The notes beneath the pieces are model-generated. The model was not told the DNA's origin, made no database searches, and saw nothing but the letters and a program-made list of their open reading frames with translations. Shown in pieces: positions 1 through 7,656 of a stretch of 23,073 bases of DNA (position 1 is its first letter; every line of letters starts with the position of its first letter). Made by a program: the position numbers and the translations under genes. This DNA is from GBS-DC sp964451985 (GTDB lineage: Bacteria; Armatimonadota; Fimbriimonadia; Fimbriimonadales; GBS-DC), in NCBI GenBank assembly GCA_964451985.1, contig CAYVKB010000040.1, positions 1 through 23,073 of the forward strand. The letters are read 5' to 3'.

Positions 1-53
1 GGCGGAGCCTCGCCCTCCAGATTGGGTATGGCTCGGCGGAGCCTCGCCCTCCA
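1..53. repeat. Two copies of the GGCTCGGC-AGGAGCC hairpin repeat (family A)
   Basis: A truncated copy lies at 1-19 and a nearly complete copy at 30-53. Both read as the reverse complement of the repeat seen at 22765-22963. Each full copy carries a short inverted repeat (GGCTC / GAGCC around five bases) followed by CTCGCCCTCCA. The element ends 27 bases before the mtnA start codon, so the upstream part of the mtnA promoter region lies in repeat sequence. Confidence 0.85.
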
Positions 54-67
54 CATTTGATTTCGGG

Positions 68-73
68 TATCCT
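68..73 (+). promoter_or_regulatory. Candidate -10 box (TATCCT) just upstream of mtnA
   Basis: TATCCT lies 7 nt before the ATG at 81, where a -10 element would start transcription at or next to the start codon. No Shine-Dalgarno sequence is visible before this ATG. The same hexamer stands 6 nt before the hemW start. There is no clear -35 box. Confidence 0.4.
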
Positions 74-80
74 TAGCTCG

Positions 81-1094
81 ATGCGTATCCAACCTGTGGC
101 GTGGCGAGATGGCGTGGTGGCGATTTTAGACCAGACTCAGCTGCCGGAGCGCGTGGTGGTTGAGGAGTTCGACGATTGGCGCGGGGTGGCGGATGCAATT
201 CGCGTAATGAAGGTGCGCGGTGCGCCTGCGATTGGCATCGCCGCCGCCTATGGGCTGTGTTTGGCAGCAAGGCAAATCGAGGCGGACAGCAGCGAGGCGT
301 TTCGCGTGGCGTTCGGCGAGGCGTGCGCTGCCTTCGCCCAGACGCGCCCGACCGCTGTGAACCTGTTCGGCGCGATTGAACGCCTGCAGCGGGTGGTCGC
401 CGATTCCGGTACGCCCGATGAGGCACGGGAACGCCTGCTTGCTGAAGCACAAGCCATCCAACGCGAGGACTACGAAGCCGACCGCGCGATGGCGGAGTAT
501 GGTGCAGCCCTGCTGCCCAACGGCACGCGCGTGCTGACCATTTGCAACACGGGCGCGTTAGCCACAGGCGGTATCGGCACGGCGTTGGGAATCATTCGCG
601 TTGCCCACGAACAGGGCAAACTGCAGCAAGTGTACGCCTGCGAGACGCGCCCGCGCCTGCAGGGGTTGAAACTCACAGCGTGGGAACTGCTGCAAGAGGG
701 GATACCGTTCGAAGTGATTGCCGACAGCGCAGCGGGCACGCTAATGGCACAGGGTAAGGTGGACGCCGTGATTGCTGGTGCCGATCGCATTGCTGCCAAC
801 GGCGACACAGCGAACAAAATCGGCACTTACACGCTGGCGGTGTTGGCGCACTACCATCAGATACCGTTCTACATCGCCGCGCCGATGTCCACAATTGATT
901 CTGCGACGCCCAACGGCGGGGCAATCCCAATCGAATACCGCGACACGACGGAAATCACGCATATCGGCGGCTTGCAAGTTGCCCCGACAGGCACGCCCGC
1001 ACTAAACCCCGCGTTCGACGTCACGCCCGCGACGCTGATTGCCGCCATCATTACGGAGCGCGGCGCGTATCGCCCGCCCTATCGGTTTGGCTAA
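81..1094 (+). CDS. mtnA: S-methyl-5-thioribose-1-phosphate isomerase
   Basis: Cytoplasmic enzyme of the methionine salvage pathway, converting 5-methylthioribose 1-phosphate to 5-methylthioribulose 1-phosphate. The 337-residue protein has the family landmarks in order: the KVRGAPAIGIAAAYG segment near residues 43-58, the ICNTGALATGG loop with the expected catalytic Cys155, and AGADRIAANGDTANKIGTY with the expected catalytic Asp235. The Cys-Asp distance of 80 equals that of the B. subtilis enzyme (Cys160/Asp240, from memory). A TTG codon eight codons upstream is in frame, but the ATG at 81 (MRIQPVAW) fits the family N-terminus. It stands alone on this strand, and its stop codon overlaps that of the convergent gene. 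The related eIF2B-like isomerases are a less likely alternative given these motifs. Confidence 0.95.
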   Translation: MRIQPVAWRDGVVAILDQTQLPERVVVEEFDDWRGVADAIRVMKVRGAPAIGIAAAYGLCLAARQIEADSSEAFRVAFGEACAAFAQTRPTAVNLFGAIERLQRVVADSGTPDEARERLLAEAQAIQREDYEADRAMAEYGAALLPNGTRVLTICNTGALATGGIGTALGIIRVAHEQGKLQQVYACETRPRLQGLKLTAWELLQEGIPFEVIADSAAGTLMAQGKVDAVIAGADRIAANGDTANKIGTYTLAVLAHYHQIPFYIAAPMSTIDSATPNGGAIPIEYRDTTEITHIGGLQVAPTGTPALNPAFDVTPATLIAAIITERGAYRPPYRFG

Positions 1095-3088
1095 AGCTCC
1101 AACGGTGTGACGATTTTCACCGCGAGGCGGTTTTGGCTACGGTTCGCATTCGGCAAGCCATAGATGATGAACAAATCGAAGCCCCTGCGCACCCGCTGCA
1201 GGTAAGTGAGATAGAAGTTGCGCGTGGTCTCCAGCTCTCCGCCGAACTCGAGGCGGTTCAGCACCAGCCTGCCTCCAATCGCGCGTTCGGGGTCAATCTC
1301 ATAATTCACAGTGAAAATCAGCTGGCGAGCACGGTCAGTGGGTGCATCGGCGTAGTCGATTTCAAGGTTCTCAGCATCTAAGCGCAGGCGGAAGCGGGGT
1401 GCAAGTTCGTAAGACTGTACGAATCGTGCATACACGCTGCGCCCGCCGTTCAAGTCGCCCGCGCGTAGCTCCAGACTGCCCGTGCGATAGATGTCCAGCA
1501 CGTTCCACGCATACTCCACGCCGAGTGTACGGTCGATGTTCGGCGGGCGGTTCAGGTAATCAGCCGAGAGCGTGAGGCGATTCTGCGAGGCGTACAGCCA
1601 CTGCAGGGTCAGCGTGCCACCTTCGTCTAAGCGTGCGCCACCATAGCGCGTGCGACGGCTAAGTTCCACGCGCGTCTCGGTATACAGCAAGCGTTCGTTT
1701 TCGGGGCGGTCGAACCACAGTACGCCGAACCGTAGTCCGCGAAAGCCCGTTTCCGGTGCAAAGCCCAAGCGCGGGCGGTAGTTCGGCTCGATATCGGTGT
1801 ATTGCAGCTGGTAGTTCGGTACGCGCTCAGGGGCGTTGCGTTGCAGGGTGTATTGCTGGTACACGCCTGTGCGCGCGCCGCTGAGTTTATAGTATGCGCC
1901 TGTGAGTCGCAGCTCGCCATCGCCTGCGATGCGCCGCGAGTCTACAATCGCGCCCAGTGTGTCTTCTTCTACATCGCCCTGCAAGCGCACGCCCAGCAGG
2001 TCAATGAATGACCGCTCGGCAAACTGATAGCGCACGCGCCCGACGCCGAACTGCCGCTTGCGTCCGTTAGACTCGTACTCGCCCGCCATCGCACCGTAAC
2101 GCCAGTCGCTCAGCGCGCCGAACGCCTTCAGCCCCGCGTTTAACTCCTGTACGCGCAGGCTGTAGAACGCAGCGCGTGGAGGCATAAACTCGTTGCCCTC
2201 CTGAAAGAAAGGGCGCGTCTCGGCAAGCACTTTCTCGGTGTAGGAGAAGTCTACGCTTGCCACATCCGCCGCGATATTGCGAAAATCGGGCTTGAGGGTC
2301 AGTAGCGCGGTAATCGGGTCGCCCGCAGTGTAGCGCAGGTCCAGCCCGCCTCGAGTCCGTGTGTCGCTACGGTCGCTGTCGCCTGTGAAGTAAGGCAGCA
2401 CGATAATCGGGTAGCGTGGCGGAGGCGGCTCCAGTCCCGTCCACAGGCTCTGACGGCGTGTGGAGTAGAACGCACCCATATTGGGGAAGGTGTAAATCTC
2501 ATTCAGGCGCGGGATGTAGCGCTCCAGAATGAGTCCGAACCGACTCTGTTTGGGTGAATAGCGCAGGATGCGGAACGGGATACGCATCTCCGCGCTCCAG
2601 CCGTTCTCCAACAATTGTGTGGCGGCTTGCCAGTCGCCGCGCCAGCGGATGTTTTCGGTGGTGCCTGCGGGAAAATCGTCCGCCTGTGCGCCTCGCGCGT
2701 TCACGGTGAAGGTATACGGTTCCAGCCCGCGCGCCTGCGGTTCAATCAGCACCATCACGGTATCGTCGTTCTCCAGATAGCCCCCGCGTTTGGTCTCGCG
2801 CGCTTGAATGAGATGGGGGTTTGGGTCCTCGCAGATGAACGCCACATAAATCGCCTCGTTATCGTAGCCGATGTAGGCGCGTGTGGGGAACGCCCCCCAC
2901 TGCTGCCGCGAGGGCGACCAGAACTTCTCGACGAAGTACGCATCCGCCCACTCGTTGAGGTTCACAGTGCCGTCAATTACGGGCGGGCGACTGAGCTTCT
3001 GTGCGGGAAAACTGCGCGGCTCCACCGGTTGGGCAAGCCCCATCAACACAAGCCCCTTCAGTAATACCACACCAGCAATGCGTCGCAT
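1091..3088 (-). CDS. DUF5916-type protein: CBM9-like domain plus predicted outer-membrane beta-barrel
   Basis: A 665-residue protein with an N-terminal signal peptide (MRRIAGVVLLKGLVLMGLA). A CBM9-like domain follows at about residues 30-190, recognisable by PPVIDGTVNLNEWADA, AYIGYDNEAIYVAFICEDPNP and NDDTVMVLIEP. The rest, about 200-665, is rich in alternating polar and aromatic strands with Tyr/Arg turns, as in outer-membrane barrels. This domain order matches DUF5916/carbohydrate-binding family 9-like proteins, whose function is unknown. The ATG at 3088 was chosen over one seven codons upstream because GGGGAGG stands 4 nt before it and the signal peptide starts there. The gene lies 96 bp downstream of the YfhO-type gene on the same strand and may share its transcript. 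The last 4 bases overlap the mtnA stop. Confidence 0.75.
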   Translation of the reverse strand: MRRIAGVVLLKGLVLMGLAQPVEPRSFPAQKLSRPPVIDGTVNLNEWADAYFVEKFWSPSRQQWGAFPTRAYIGYDNEAIYVAFICEDPNPHLIQARETKRGGYLENDDTVMVLIEPQARGLEPYTFTVNARGAQADDFPAGTTENIRWRGDWQAATQLLENGWSAEMRIPFRILRYSPKQSRFGLILERYIPRLNEIYTFPNMGAFYSTRRQSLWTGLEPPPPRYPIIVLPYFTGDSDRSDTRTRGGLDLRYTAGDPITALLTLKPDFRNIAADVASVDFSYTEKVLAETRPFFQEGNEFMPPRAAFYSLRVQELNAGLKAFGALSDWRYGAMAGEYESNGRKRQFGVGRVRYQFAERSFIDLLGVRLQGDVEEDTLGAIVDSRRIAGDGELRLTGAYYKLSGARTGVYQQYTLQRNAPERVPNYQLQYTDIEPNYRPRLGFAPETGFRGLRFGVLWFDRPENERLLYTETRVELSRRTRYGGARLDEGGTLTLQWLYASQNRLTLSADYLNRPPNIDRTLGVEYAWNVLDIYRTGSLELRAGDLNGGRSVYARFVQSYELAPRFRLRLDAENLEIDYADAPTDRARQLIFTVNYEIDPERAIGGRLVLNRLEFGGELETTRNFYLTYLQRVRRGFDLFIIYGLPNANRSQNRLAVKIVTPLEL

Positions 3089-3120
3089 ACAACCTCCCCA
3101 GTAAAGCACAGGTTCGACAG

Positions 3121-3142
3121 TGCAGCGTGATGTCCTGCTGCA
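3121..3142. other. Small inverted repeat between the two minus-strand genes
   Basis: TGCAGC and GCTGCA flank a 10-nt loop inside the 96-bp gap. No T-run follows on either strand, so it is not a clear terminator. No convincing promoter for the downstream gene is visible in the gap either. Confidence 0.35.
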
Positions 3143-3184
3143 AACGGCACCGAAGAACGATGTTTTCGACTCCCCAACTGGAAA

Positions 3185-5467
3185 TTACTCCCGCACACGA
3201 CGGGTGAGGAGTAAAGAACTTACAGTCACTCCAAGGCTCAAGCTGCTCAGCAACGCCCCCAACATAAAACTATGCGGCATAAAACGCATCTCCACAATTG
3301 CCTCGCCTGCGGGGATGGGCACGGCACGAAACGCCCCGTTTGCCTGCAGCACGGGAACCGAGTTGCCGTTCACCGTTGCGCTCCAGCCTGGATACCAAGT
3401 GTCGGTGAGCAGGAGCCAGCTGGTCTGTTGCAATGGGTTCACCACGCGCAAGCGCAGATAGGTCGCTCGATAGGCTTGCCACTCCAGCGTGGGGTTTTCT
3501 ATCAGTGCGCCTTGCCCATATTGCTGAATTGCGCGCTGAGCCGCTTCGCCGTAAGTGGGGATGGCGTCGGGGAAGGGGTTTGCCTGCAGGCGCGCCCACA
3601 CGGCTTCCTCGTCGGGCAGTACCTCCAGCGGTTGGAGACGCGCAGGGGCGGGAGTCAGACGCATCCAGCCGTCGGGCGTGAGAACCGCTCCCACGCGCAA
3701 ATGTGCCAGTGCGGGGTTCAACGCCTTCACAAATAGCATATTGCCGTTTTCGGGCGGCGCGCTGTCTTGACCGTTCAGCAAGTCCAGAAAGCGTTTGTAG
3801 TGGCGGGGCAGCAGCGAGTCGTAGCCCCCCACATCATGCAGGCGGTAGGCGATGGGCGTGTTGGGCGGCATGCGGGCGGGGGGTGGCTCGTACAGGCTCC
3901 AGCGCGTGTTCAGAACTGCCACACGCTCGCCTGTTGCAAAAGCGGGCAAATCCGAGAGCGGCGGATAGGCAGCACTCAGCGGCGCGCTGCGCGGCAGGGC
4001 AGCTAAGACGAGTAGGGGAACCAGTACAAGGAGTAGCGGGTAGGGTATCGGACGCTTCGCGAATGCTCCCACTCGCTGCGCCAGTACGAAGCCTCCCACA
4101 GTCAAGACCAATAAAAAGTAGCTTACGAAGTCGGTCAGCATGCCGACTGCCAATCTGTCCCACTCTACGCCCTGCGGCAGAGTCAGTTCCGTCAGCAGCA
4201 GCGCGAACACCAACAACCCCGCCCACGCCCCCAGCGCGCGCTTCCAAATACTCAAGTCTTGACTGCCATACGCTGCCAGAATCGCCATGCTGAACGCCCA
4301 CAGACACAGGATTCGCGCGGGTGACCCTGTCGCGCTGTAGCCTGGCAAGTAAAAATAGAGCAGTTTTGTGAGGGGCGTGCCCAACGCAATTAGCAGCGCG
4401 AGCAGCCCGATGCCCATCCAGAATCCGCCCTGTCCACGCCGGCACACGCCCATCAACGCCAGCAGTAGCCCGAACGGACCCACGCAGAGCGCAAGCTCAG
4501 CGTAATGCACTGCGCCCCAATAGTCGCCCTCGCGCAGGTTACCGTAAGCGTTCGGGAACCACGCAGTAATCAGATGGAATAGCGGCAAGGCGTTGCGCGC
4601 GTACGCCTGATAGCCCGCCTCTGTCGGAACCGCCTGCCGATGGCTGTAGCCCGATAGCTCCAGCGCGGGTAGTAGCTGCACTGCCGCCAGTAGCCCGCCC
4701 AACAAGTACGACACACATAGCGTAAGCGTGTACCGCGCTAGTCCGCCCTGTGTGCGCGTCTCGTAGCCCAAGTAAAGCGCGTACAGCAGGCTCATCAGTA
4801 CCCCGTAAAAGGCGAACTGCAGGTGCCCCGCGAGTAGCATCATGCCCAGCGGCAACACGAACGCCCACGCGCCCCGCCAGCCTCGCTCGCGCAGTACCTC
4901 CAGCCCCGTCAGCAGCCAGCCGAACCAACTCAGCGTCGCTGGCACGGAACTCAGCGGTAGCCAAGCAACTATGAATAGGTTTAACGCCCAAATCGTCATG
5001 CCGATGGCTATCGCTAACTTATTCAGCCCACGCCTGCGCAGCCACAAGCCCAACCCCAAACTCGCCCAGAACAGGTTGAACCACGCCAGCACGCTCACCG
5101 CCAACCATGTGGGTAGCGGCAACGCCAGTAAATGAGGCGGATAGAACGGCGCGGATTGGCTATTGGCAAGCAGGGGCGTTCCGCACAGCGCATACGGATT
5201 CCATAACGGCAGCTCGCCACTCAGCCACAGCGTGCGCACCAAGTCGCGCCACGCGTAAAACTGCGCTGCGCCGTCCCAAATCAGCACATCCCACGCGGGC
5301 TTCTCGAATGAGTGCGGCATACCCCGCCACGGCTCGAAATGAAACAACAACTTCAACGGCGCATACACGAACTCGCCCTTTATCAGCCCGTTTACAAGAG
5401 GAATTATCCCCAAAACCGCCGCTGCCAGTACCAAATACGCCGTGGAGATGGGACGTTGTGCATTCAT
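3185..5467 (-). CDS. YfhO-family polytopic membrane protein
   Basis: A 760-residue protein with about a dozen hydrophobic segments and a soluble C-terminal part. The N-terminal region holds the YfhO/GT-C-like pattern: a first membrane helix, an extracytoplasmic loop with PAWDVLIWDGAAQFYAWRDLV and LPLWNPYALCGTPLLANSQSAPFYPP, then a string of helices. The C-terminal part ends with DTWYPGWSATVNGNSVPVLQANGAFRAVPIPAGE, a hallmark of the family, and a last membrane helix. In B. subtilis YfhO has been linked to glycosylation of lipoteichoic acid. Here the substrate is unknown; a role in transferring sugars on the outer face of the membrane is inference. The start is uncertain: the ATG at 5467 begins a sensible N-terminus but has a poor ribosome site, and an in-frame ATG at 5563 would add 32 residues. 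Confidence 0.8.
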   Translation of the reverse strand: MNAQRPISTAYLVLAAAVLGIIPLVNGLIKGEFVYAPLKLLFHFEPWRGMPHSFEKPAWDVLIWDGAAQFYAWRDLVRTLWLSGELPLWNPYALCGTPLLANSQSAPFYPPHLLALPLPTWLAVSVLAWFNLFWASLGLGLWLRRRGLNKLAIAIGMTIWALNLFIVAWLPLSSVPATLSWFGWLLTGLEVLRERGWRGAWAFVLPLGMMLLAGHLQFAFYGVLMSLLYALYLGYETRTQGGLARYTLTLCVSYLLGGLLAAVQLLPALELSGYSHRQAVPTEAGYQAYARNALPLFHLITAWFPNAYGNLREGDYWGAVHYAELALCVGPFGLLLALMGVCRRGQGGFWMGIGLLALLIALGTPLTKLLYFYLPGYSATGSPARILCLWAFSMAILAAYGSQDLSIWKRALGAWAGLLVFALLLTELTLPQGVEWDRLAVGMLTDFVSYFLLVLTVGGFVLAQRVGAFAKRPIPYPLLLVLVPLLVLAALPRSAPLSAAYPPLSDLPAFATGERVAVLNTRWSLYEPPPARMPPNTPIAYRLHDVGGYDSLLPRHYKRFLDLLNGQDSAPPENGNMLFVKALNPALAHLRVGAVLTPDGWMRLTPAPARLQPLEVLPDEEAVWARLQANPFPDAIPTYGEAAQRAIQQYGQGALIENPTLEWQAYRATYLRLRVVNPLQQTSWLLLTDTWYPGWSATVNGNSVPVLQANGAFRAVPIPAGEAIVEMRFMPHSFMLGALLSSLSLGVTVSSLLLTRRVRE

Positions 5468-5514
5468 TCCACGTGGGAATGATACCTGAAGGGGTTCCCC
5501 CACTTCACGTGGGG
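5465..5514. repeat. Cluster of three small hairpins over the yfhO start region
   Basis: Three inverted repeats follow each other: CATTCC-N5-GGAATG at 5465-5481, GGGG-TT-CCCC at 5491-5500 and CCCCAC-N5-GTGGGG at 5498-5514. The last two share bases and so are alternatives. The first and third have the same build: a 6-bp stem, a 5-nt loop and CACGTG-like cores. The block covers the likely start codon of the YfhO-type gene and looks like a REP-like intergenic element. Confidence 0.6.
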
Positions 5515-5549
5515 TAGCACGGAATACCAGCCCCCAAAGCACGGACATC

Positions 5550-5578
5550 TTGTCTATATGCAACTGTTGTCATATAAA
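5550..5578 (+). promoter_or_regulatory. Possible distal promoter for the pafA-like gene
   Basis: TTGTCT and TATAAA are separated by 17 nt, a good sigma70-type arrangement, about 80 bp before the ATG at 5658. A closer -10 box exists at 5623-5628, so either or both could serve. Confidence 0.35.
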
Positions 5579-5622
5579 CTAGATGTCAATTCTACAGCGG
5601 AACCTTGCCCCGCCAAATCGTG

Positions 5623-5628
5623 TATAAT
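5623..5628 (+). promoter_or_regulatory. Consensus -10 box (TATAAT) upstream of the pafA-like gene
   Basis: A perfect TATAAT lies 29 nt before the start codon; the -35 region is weak. It would give a short leader containing the GGGGGAG ribosome site at about 5645-5651. Confidence 0.5.
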
Positions 5629-5657
5629 ATAGGCATGAGCCGTAGGGGGAGCCTGAA

Positions 5658-7133
5658 ATGATAGGGCGTCGCGTGTTTGGCATCGAGACCGAATTCGGGT
5701 GCTTCGTGCGAGACGAGCGTGTGGGCACTTCCGAGACCGTTGTGGAAGCCGTCAAGAACTTTGTGTTCCACAAAGCCCGACTGGGATTGATTGACCTGAC
5801 CGCCCGCGATGAGGCGTTCGAACCCGCTCGCAGCGGTGGATTCCTCATTAACGGCGGGCGACTGTACATCGATGCGGTGGGCAGCCATCTGGAGTACGCC
5901 ACGCCCGAATGCGCCAGCCTGTTCGATATCGTCGCGCATGAGAAAGCGGGACAACGCATCGTCTACAACACCCTCAAACAGATGAATTGGGACGAGCGTG
6001 TGAGCTTCCACAACAACAACGTCGACCACTTCGCGGGGCATACCTTTGGTTGCCACGAAAACTACTTGGTGCGTACGGATGACCGCCTGCCCAGCGACTG
6101 GCACAAGCTGGTGCTGCCGTTTTTGACCACGCGGCAGATTTTCGCGGGCGCCGGGCGCGTCGGCGGACACCGGCTCGAACACGCGGGATTTCGCCCCTCC
6201 CTCTCCGAAGTCGCCGACCACCCTATCGACTTCATCTGGGTCTCGAATGTGTATAATGTGGAACCCGACCCCACTGTGCAGTACCAGCTTTCGCAACGCG
6301 CCGACCACATCGTGCGCGAGAACGCCTCGCGCGTGCGCTTCAACCGCGCAATTATCAACCCAAAGTGGGACAGTGTGTACGGCTACCAGAACTATCAGCG
6401 GCTACACCTGCTGTTTGGCGAGGGCAACATGAGCGAGTATGCCGCCGCGCTGAAAATCGGAACCACCTGCCTGGTGTTAGACCTCGCCGAAGCCCGTGCC
6501 ATTCCGAACTGGCTGCGCCTACAAGACGCCTTGCACACCCTCAAAAGCATCTCGCGTGACCCCACCCGCAAGTGGATTGTGACGATGCTGGACGGCAGCA
6601 CAATTTCCGCCATCGACCTGCAACGCGCTTACTTGCAGTTGGCGCAGAAACGCTTCGCTGGGCGCGACCCCGAAACCGACTGGGTGCTACAAGAGTGGGA
6701 GTATGTGTTGGACACGCTCGAGACTGACCCCGAAAAGCTGGAAGACCGTCTCGACTGGCTGATTAAGCTCAAAATCCTGCGCCAGTACATGGAAGACACG
6801 GGCACGCAGTGGGGCGATGACGCGCTGCACTCCATCGACCTGGAGTACCACAACATCAACCCCGAACAGGGGCTGTACTACGCCCTACAACAGATGGGCG
6901 AGGTGGTGCGCGTCATCGACGATGTGCAAATCGACGCGGGTATCACCACCCCGCCTGCCGATACACGCGCCCACGCGCGGGGCTATGTCATCAAAAAACT
7001 CGCCGAGCGACGCTACAACCGCTACTACATCGATTGGGACATCGTGTACGTCGACCGCAACCGCCAGGTCGACATGCGCGACCCGTTCAACACCTACACC
7101 CGCGAAGCGGAGCGGTTCGTAGTGATGCTTTGA
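5658..7133 (+). CDS. PafA/Dop-family ligase, PafA-like but divergent
   Basis: A 491-residue enzyme of the glutamine-synthetase-like carboxylate-amine ligase fold. PafA joins the small protein Pup to lysines of target proteins; Dop removes or deamidates it. Visible landmarks are FGIETEFG (6-14), NGGRLYID with the expected catalytic Asp72, VGSHLEYATPEC (74-85), GCHENYL (131-137), PFLTTRQ, LSQRADHI (211-218), NMSEYAAALKIGTT and TPPADTRAHARG near the C-terminus. GSHxEYATxEC and the short N-terminal loop are more like PafA than Dop. Oddities: the INTRDEPHAD segment that I recall in both PafA and Dop reads INPKWDSVYG here (233-242), and about 30 extra residues lie between AGRVG and YQLSQR. GGGGGAG precedes the ATG. 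No Pup, proteasome subunit or Mpa/ARC gene is in the window, so a Pup-related role is inference. Confidence 0.8.
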   Translation: MIGRRVFGIETEFGCFVRDERVGTSETVVEAVKNFVFHKARLGLIDLTARDEAFEPARSGGFLINGGRLYIDAVGSHLEYATPECASLFDIVAHEKAGQRIVYNTLKQMNWDERVSFHNNNVDHFAGHTFGCHENYLVRTDDRLPSDWHKLVLPFLTTRQIFAGAGRVGGHRLEHAGFRPSLSEVADHPIDFIWVSNVYNVEPDPTVQYQLSQRADHIVRENASRVRFNRAIINPKWDSVYGYQNYQRLHLLFGEGNMSEYAAALKIGTTCLVLDLAEARAIPNWLRLQDALHTLKSISRDPTRKWIVTMLDGSTISAIDLQRAYLQLAQKRFAGRDPETDWVLQEWEYVLDTLETDPEKLEDRLDWLIKLKILRQYMEDTGTQWGDDALHSIDLEYHNINPEQGLYYALQQMGEVVRVIDDVQIDAGITTPPADTRAHARGYVIKKLAERRYNRYYIDWDIVYVDRNRQVDMRDPFNTYTREAERFVVML

Positions 7134-7163
7134 GAGACTGTTTAGGAACTACAAAGCGTGGGC

Positions 7164-7218
7164 GTCGGCGTCCCGCCGACGATCTTGCCTCCTTCGTAGC
7201 GTCGGCGTCCTCGCCGAT
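7164..7218. repeat. Two hairpin repeats of the GTAGCGT-GGGCGTCCCGCC type (family B variant)
   Basis: GTCGGCG-TCC-CGCCGAC at 7164-7180 and GTCGGCG-TCCT-CGCCGAT at 7201-7218 share the stem-loop plan of the repeats at 11577-11719, but with CGGCG replacing GGGCG in the stem. They lie just downstream of the pafA-like stop codon and could end or protect its transcript. Confidence 0.7.
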
Positions 7219-7304
7219 GACCCAACGCTACCCCCAAAGAGTAACACACCCGCCAAGCCTTCAGCCTGTTCACCTTCCAAGCATATCTCTCACAGTCGGA
7301 GGAC

Positions 7305-7329
7305 GGCTCGGCAAGAGCCTCGCCCTCCA
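7305..7329 (-). repeat. Single family A hairpin repeat
   Basis: A 25-bp copy beginning GGCTCGGCAAGAGCC and ending CTCGCCCTCCA, in the same orientation as those at 1-53 and 23007-23031. Confidence 0.85.
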
Positions 7330-7474
7330 GTGTGGAGCATCGAGTGCATGCAAAACAGATGCCACAGATATATCTAAAAAACTCCGAGAGCGTGAGTAGG
7401 AGGCGACTCTCACGCTTTCCGCTCCCTTGACACATTAACTGCCTTACCCCCAGAGCCACATCCCGGCAACCTAC

Positions 7475-7566
7475 GGGTGCTAATTGAAACTGGGCAAGAC
7501 GGCGGCAATCGCCGACTCGCCCGCGACGAGTTGCATTCGCCCCTGAAGGTGGGTGCTAATTGAAAC
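7475..7566 (+). CRISPR. Minimal, decayed CRISPR array: two repeats and one 39-nt spacer
   Basis: A 37-nt repeat-like unit at 7530-7566 starts GTTGCATTCGCCCC and ends GTGCTAATTGAAAC. The 16-nt end GGGTGCTAATTGAAAC is repeated exactly at 7475-7490. The gap from 7491 to 7529 is 39 nt, a normal spacer length, and 37 nt is a normal repeat length. ATTGAAAC at the 3' end matches the 8-nt crRNA tag of many type I and III repeats. The upstream repeat has lost its 5' half, so this is a remnant. No cas gene is in the window. Confidence 0.6.
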
Positions 7567-7618
7567 TCACAAAACTTTTGATACAACTACACTCTAAGGA
7601 ACGAACACACGAACCCCC

Positions 7619-7649
7619 TTGACAAGGTGTGTATGTCATATGGTATTAT
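7619..7649 (+). promoter_or_regulatory. Promoter with extended -10 and overlapping inverted repeat
   Basis: TTGACA (7619-7624) and an extended -10, TGGTATTAT (7641-7649), are 19 nt apart, slightly long. The arms GTGTGTAT (7627-7634) and ATACACAC (7648-7655) form an inverted repeat across the -10 box, placed as a repressor operator would be. It drives the PEP-CTERM gene at 7685. Confidence 0.6.
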
Positions 7650-7656
7650 ACACACA

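Larger units (their letters stand above)
7134..7618. other. Gene-free stretch with hairpin repeats and a CRISPR remnant
   Basis: No convincing gene is present between the pafA-like stop and the next promoter. In order it holds AGACTGTTTAGGAA (7135-7148, also seen with one change at 22704-22717), two family B hairpins (7164-7218), one family A copy (7305-7329), an AT-rich patch with the palindrome AGATATATCT (7366-7375), an inverted repeat AGCGTGAG / CTCACGCT at about 7388-7416, and the two CRISPR-like repeats (7475-7566). Confidence 0.8.

Noticed and set aside
3834..4445. 203-residue minus-strand frame inside the YfhO-type gene
   Set aside because: It is out of frame with a clearly conserved membrane protein on the same strand and has no hydrophobic pattern or domain of its own.
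5592..6308. 238-residue open frame antisense to the pafA-like gene
   Set aside because: It is a mirror of the coding strand. The plus-strand reading has clear family motifs and a ribosome site.
5658..7133. Reading the ligase as Dop (depupylase) rather than PafA-like
   Set aside because: The GSHxEYATPEC form and the C-terminal DPF segment are closer to PafA, and the long N-terminal Dop loop is mostly missing. The assignment remains tentative because of the divergence described.
7427..7432. TTGACA as a -35 box of a promoter for the CRISPR remnant
   Set aside because: No -10-like sequence lies 15-19 nt downstream (the region is CCCC-rich).
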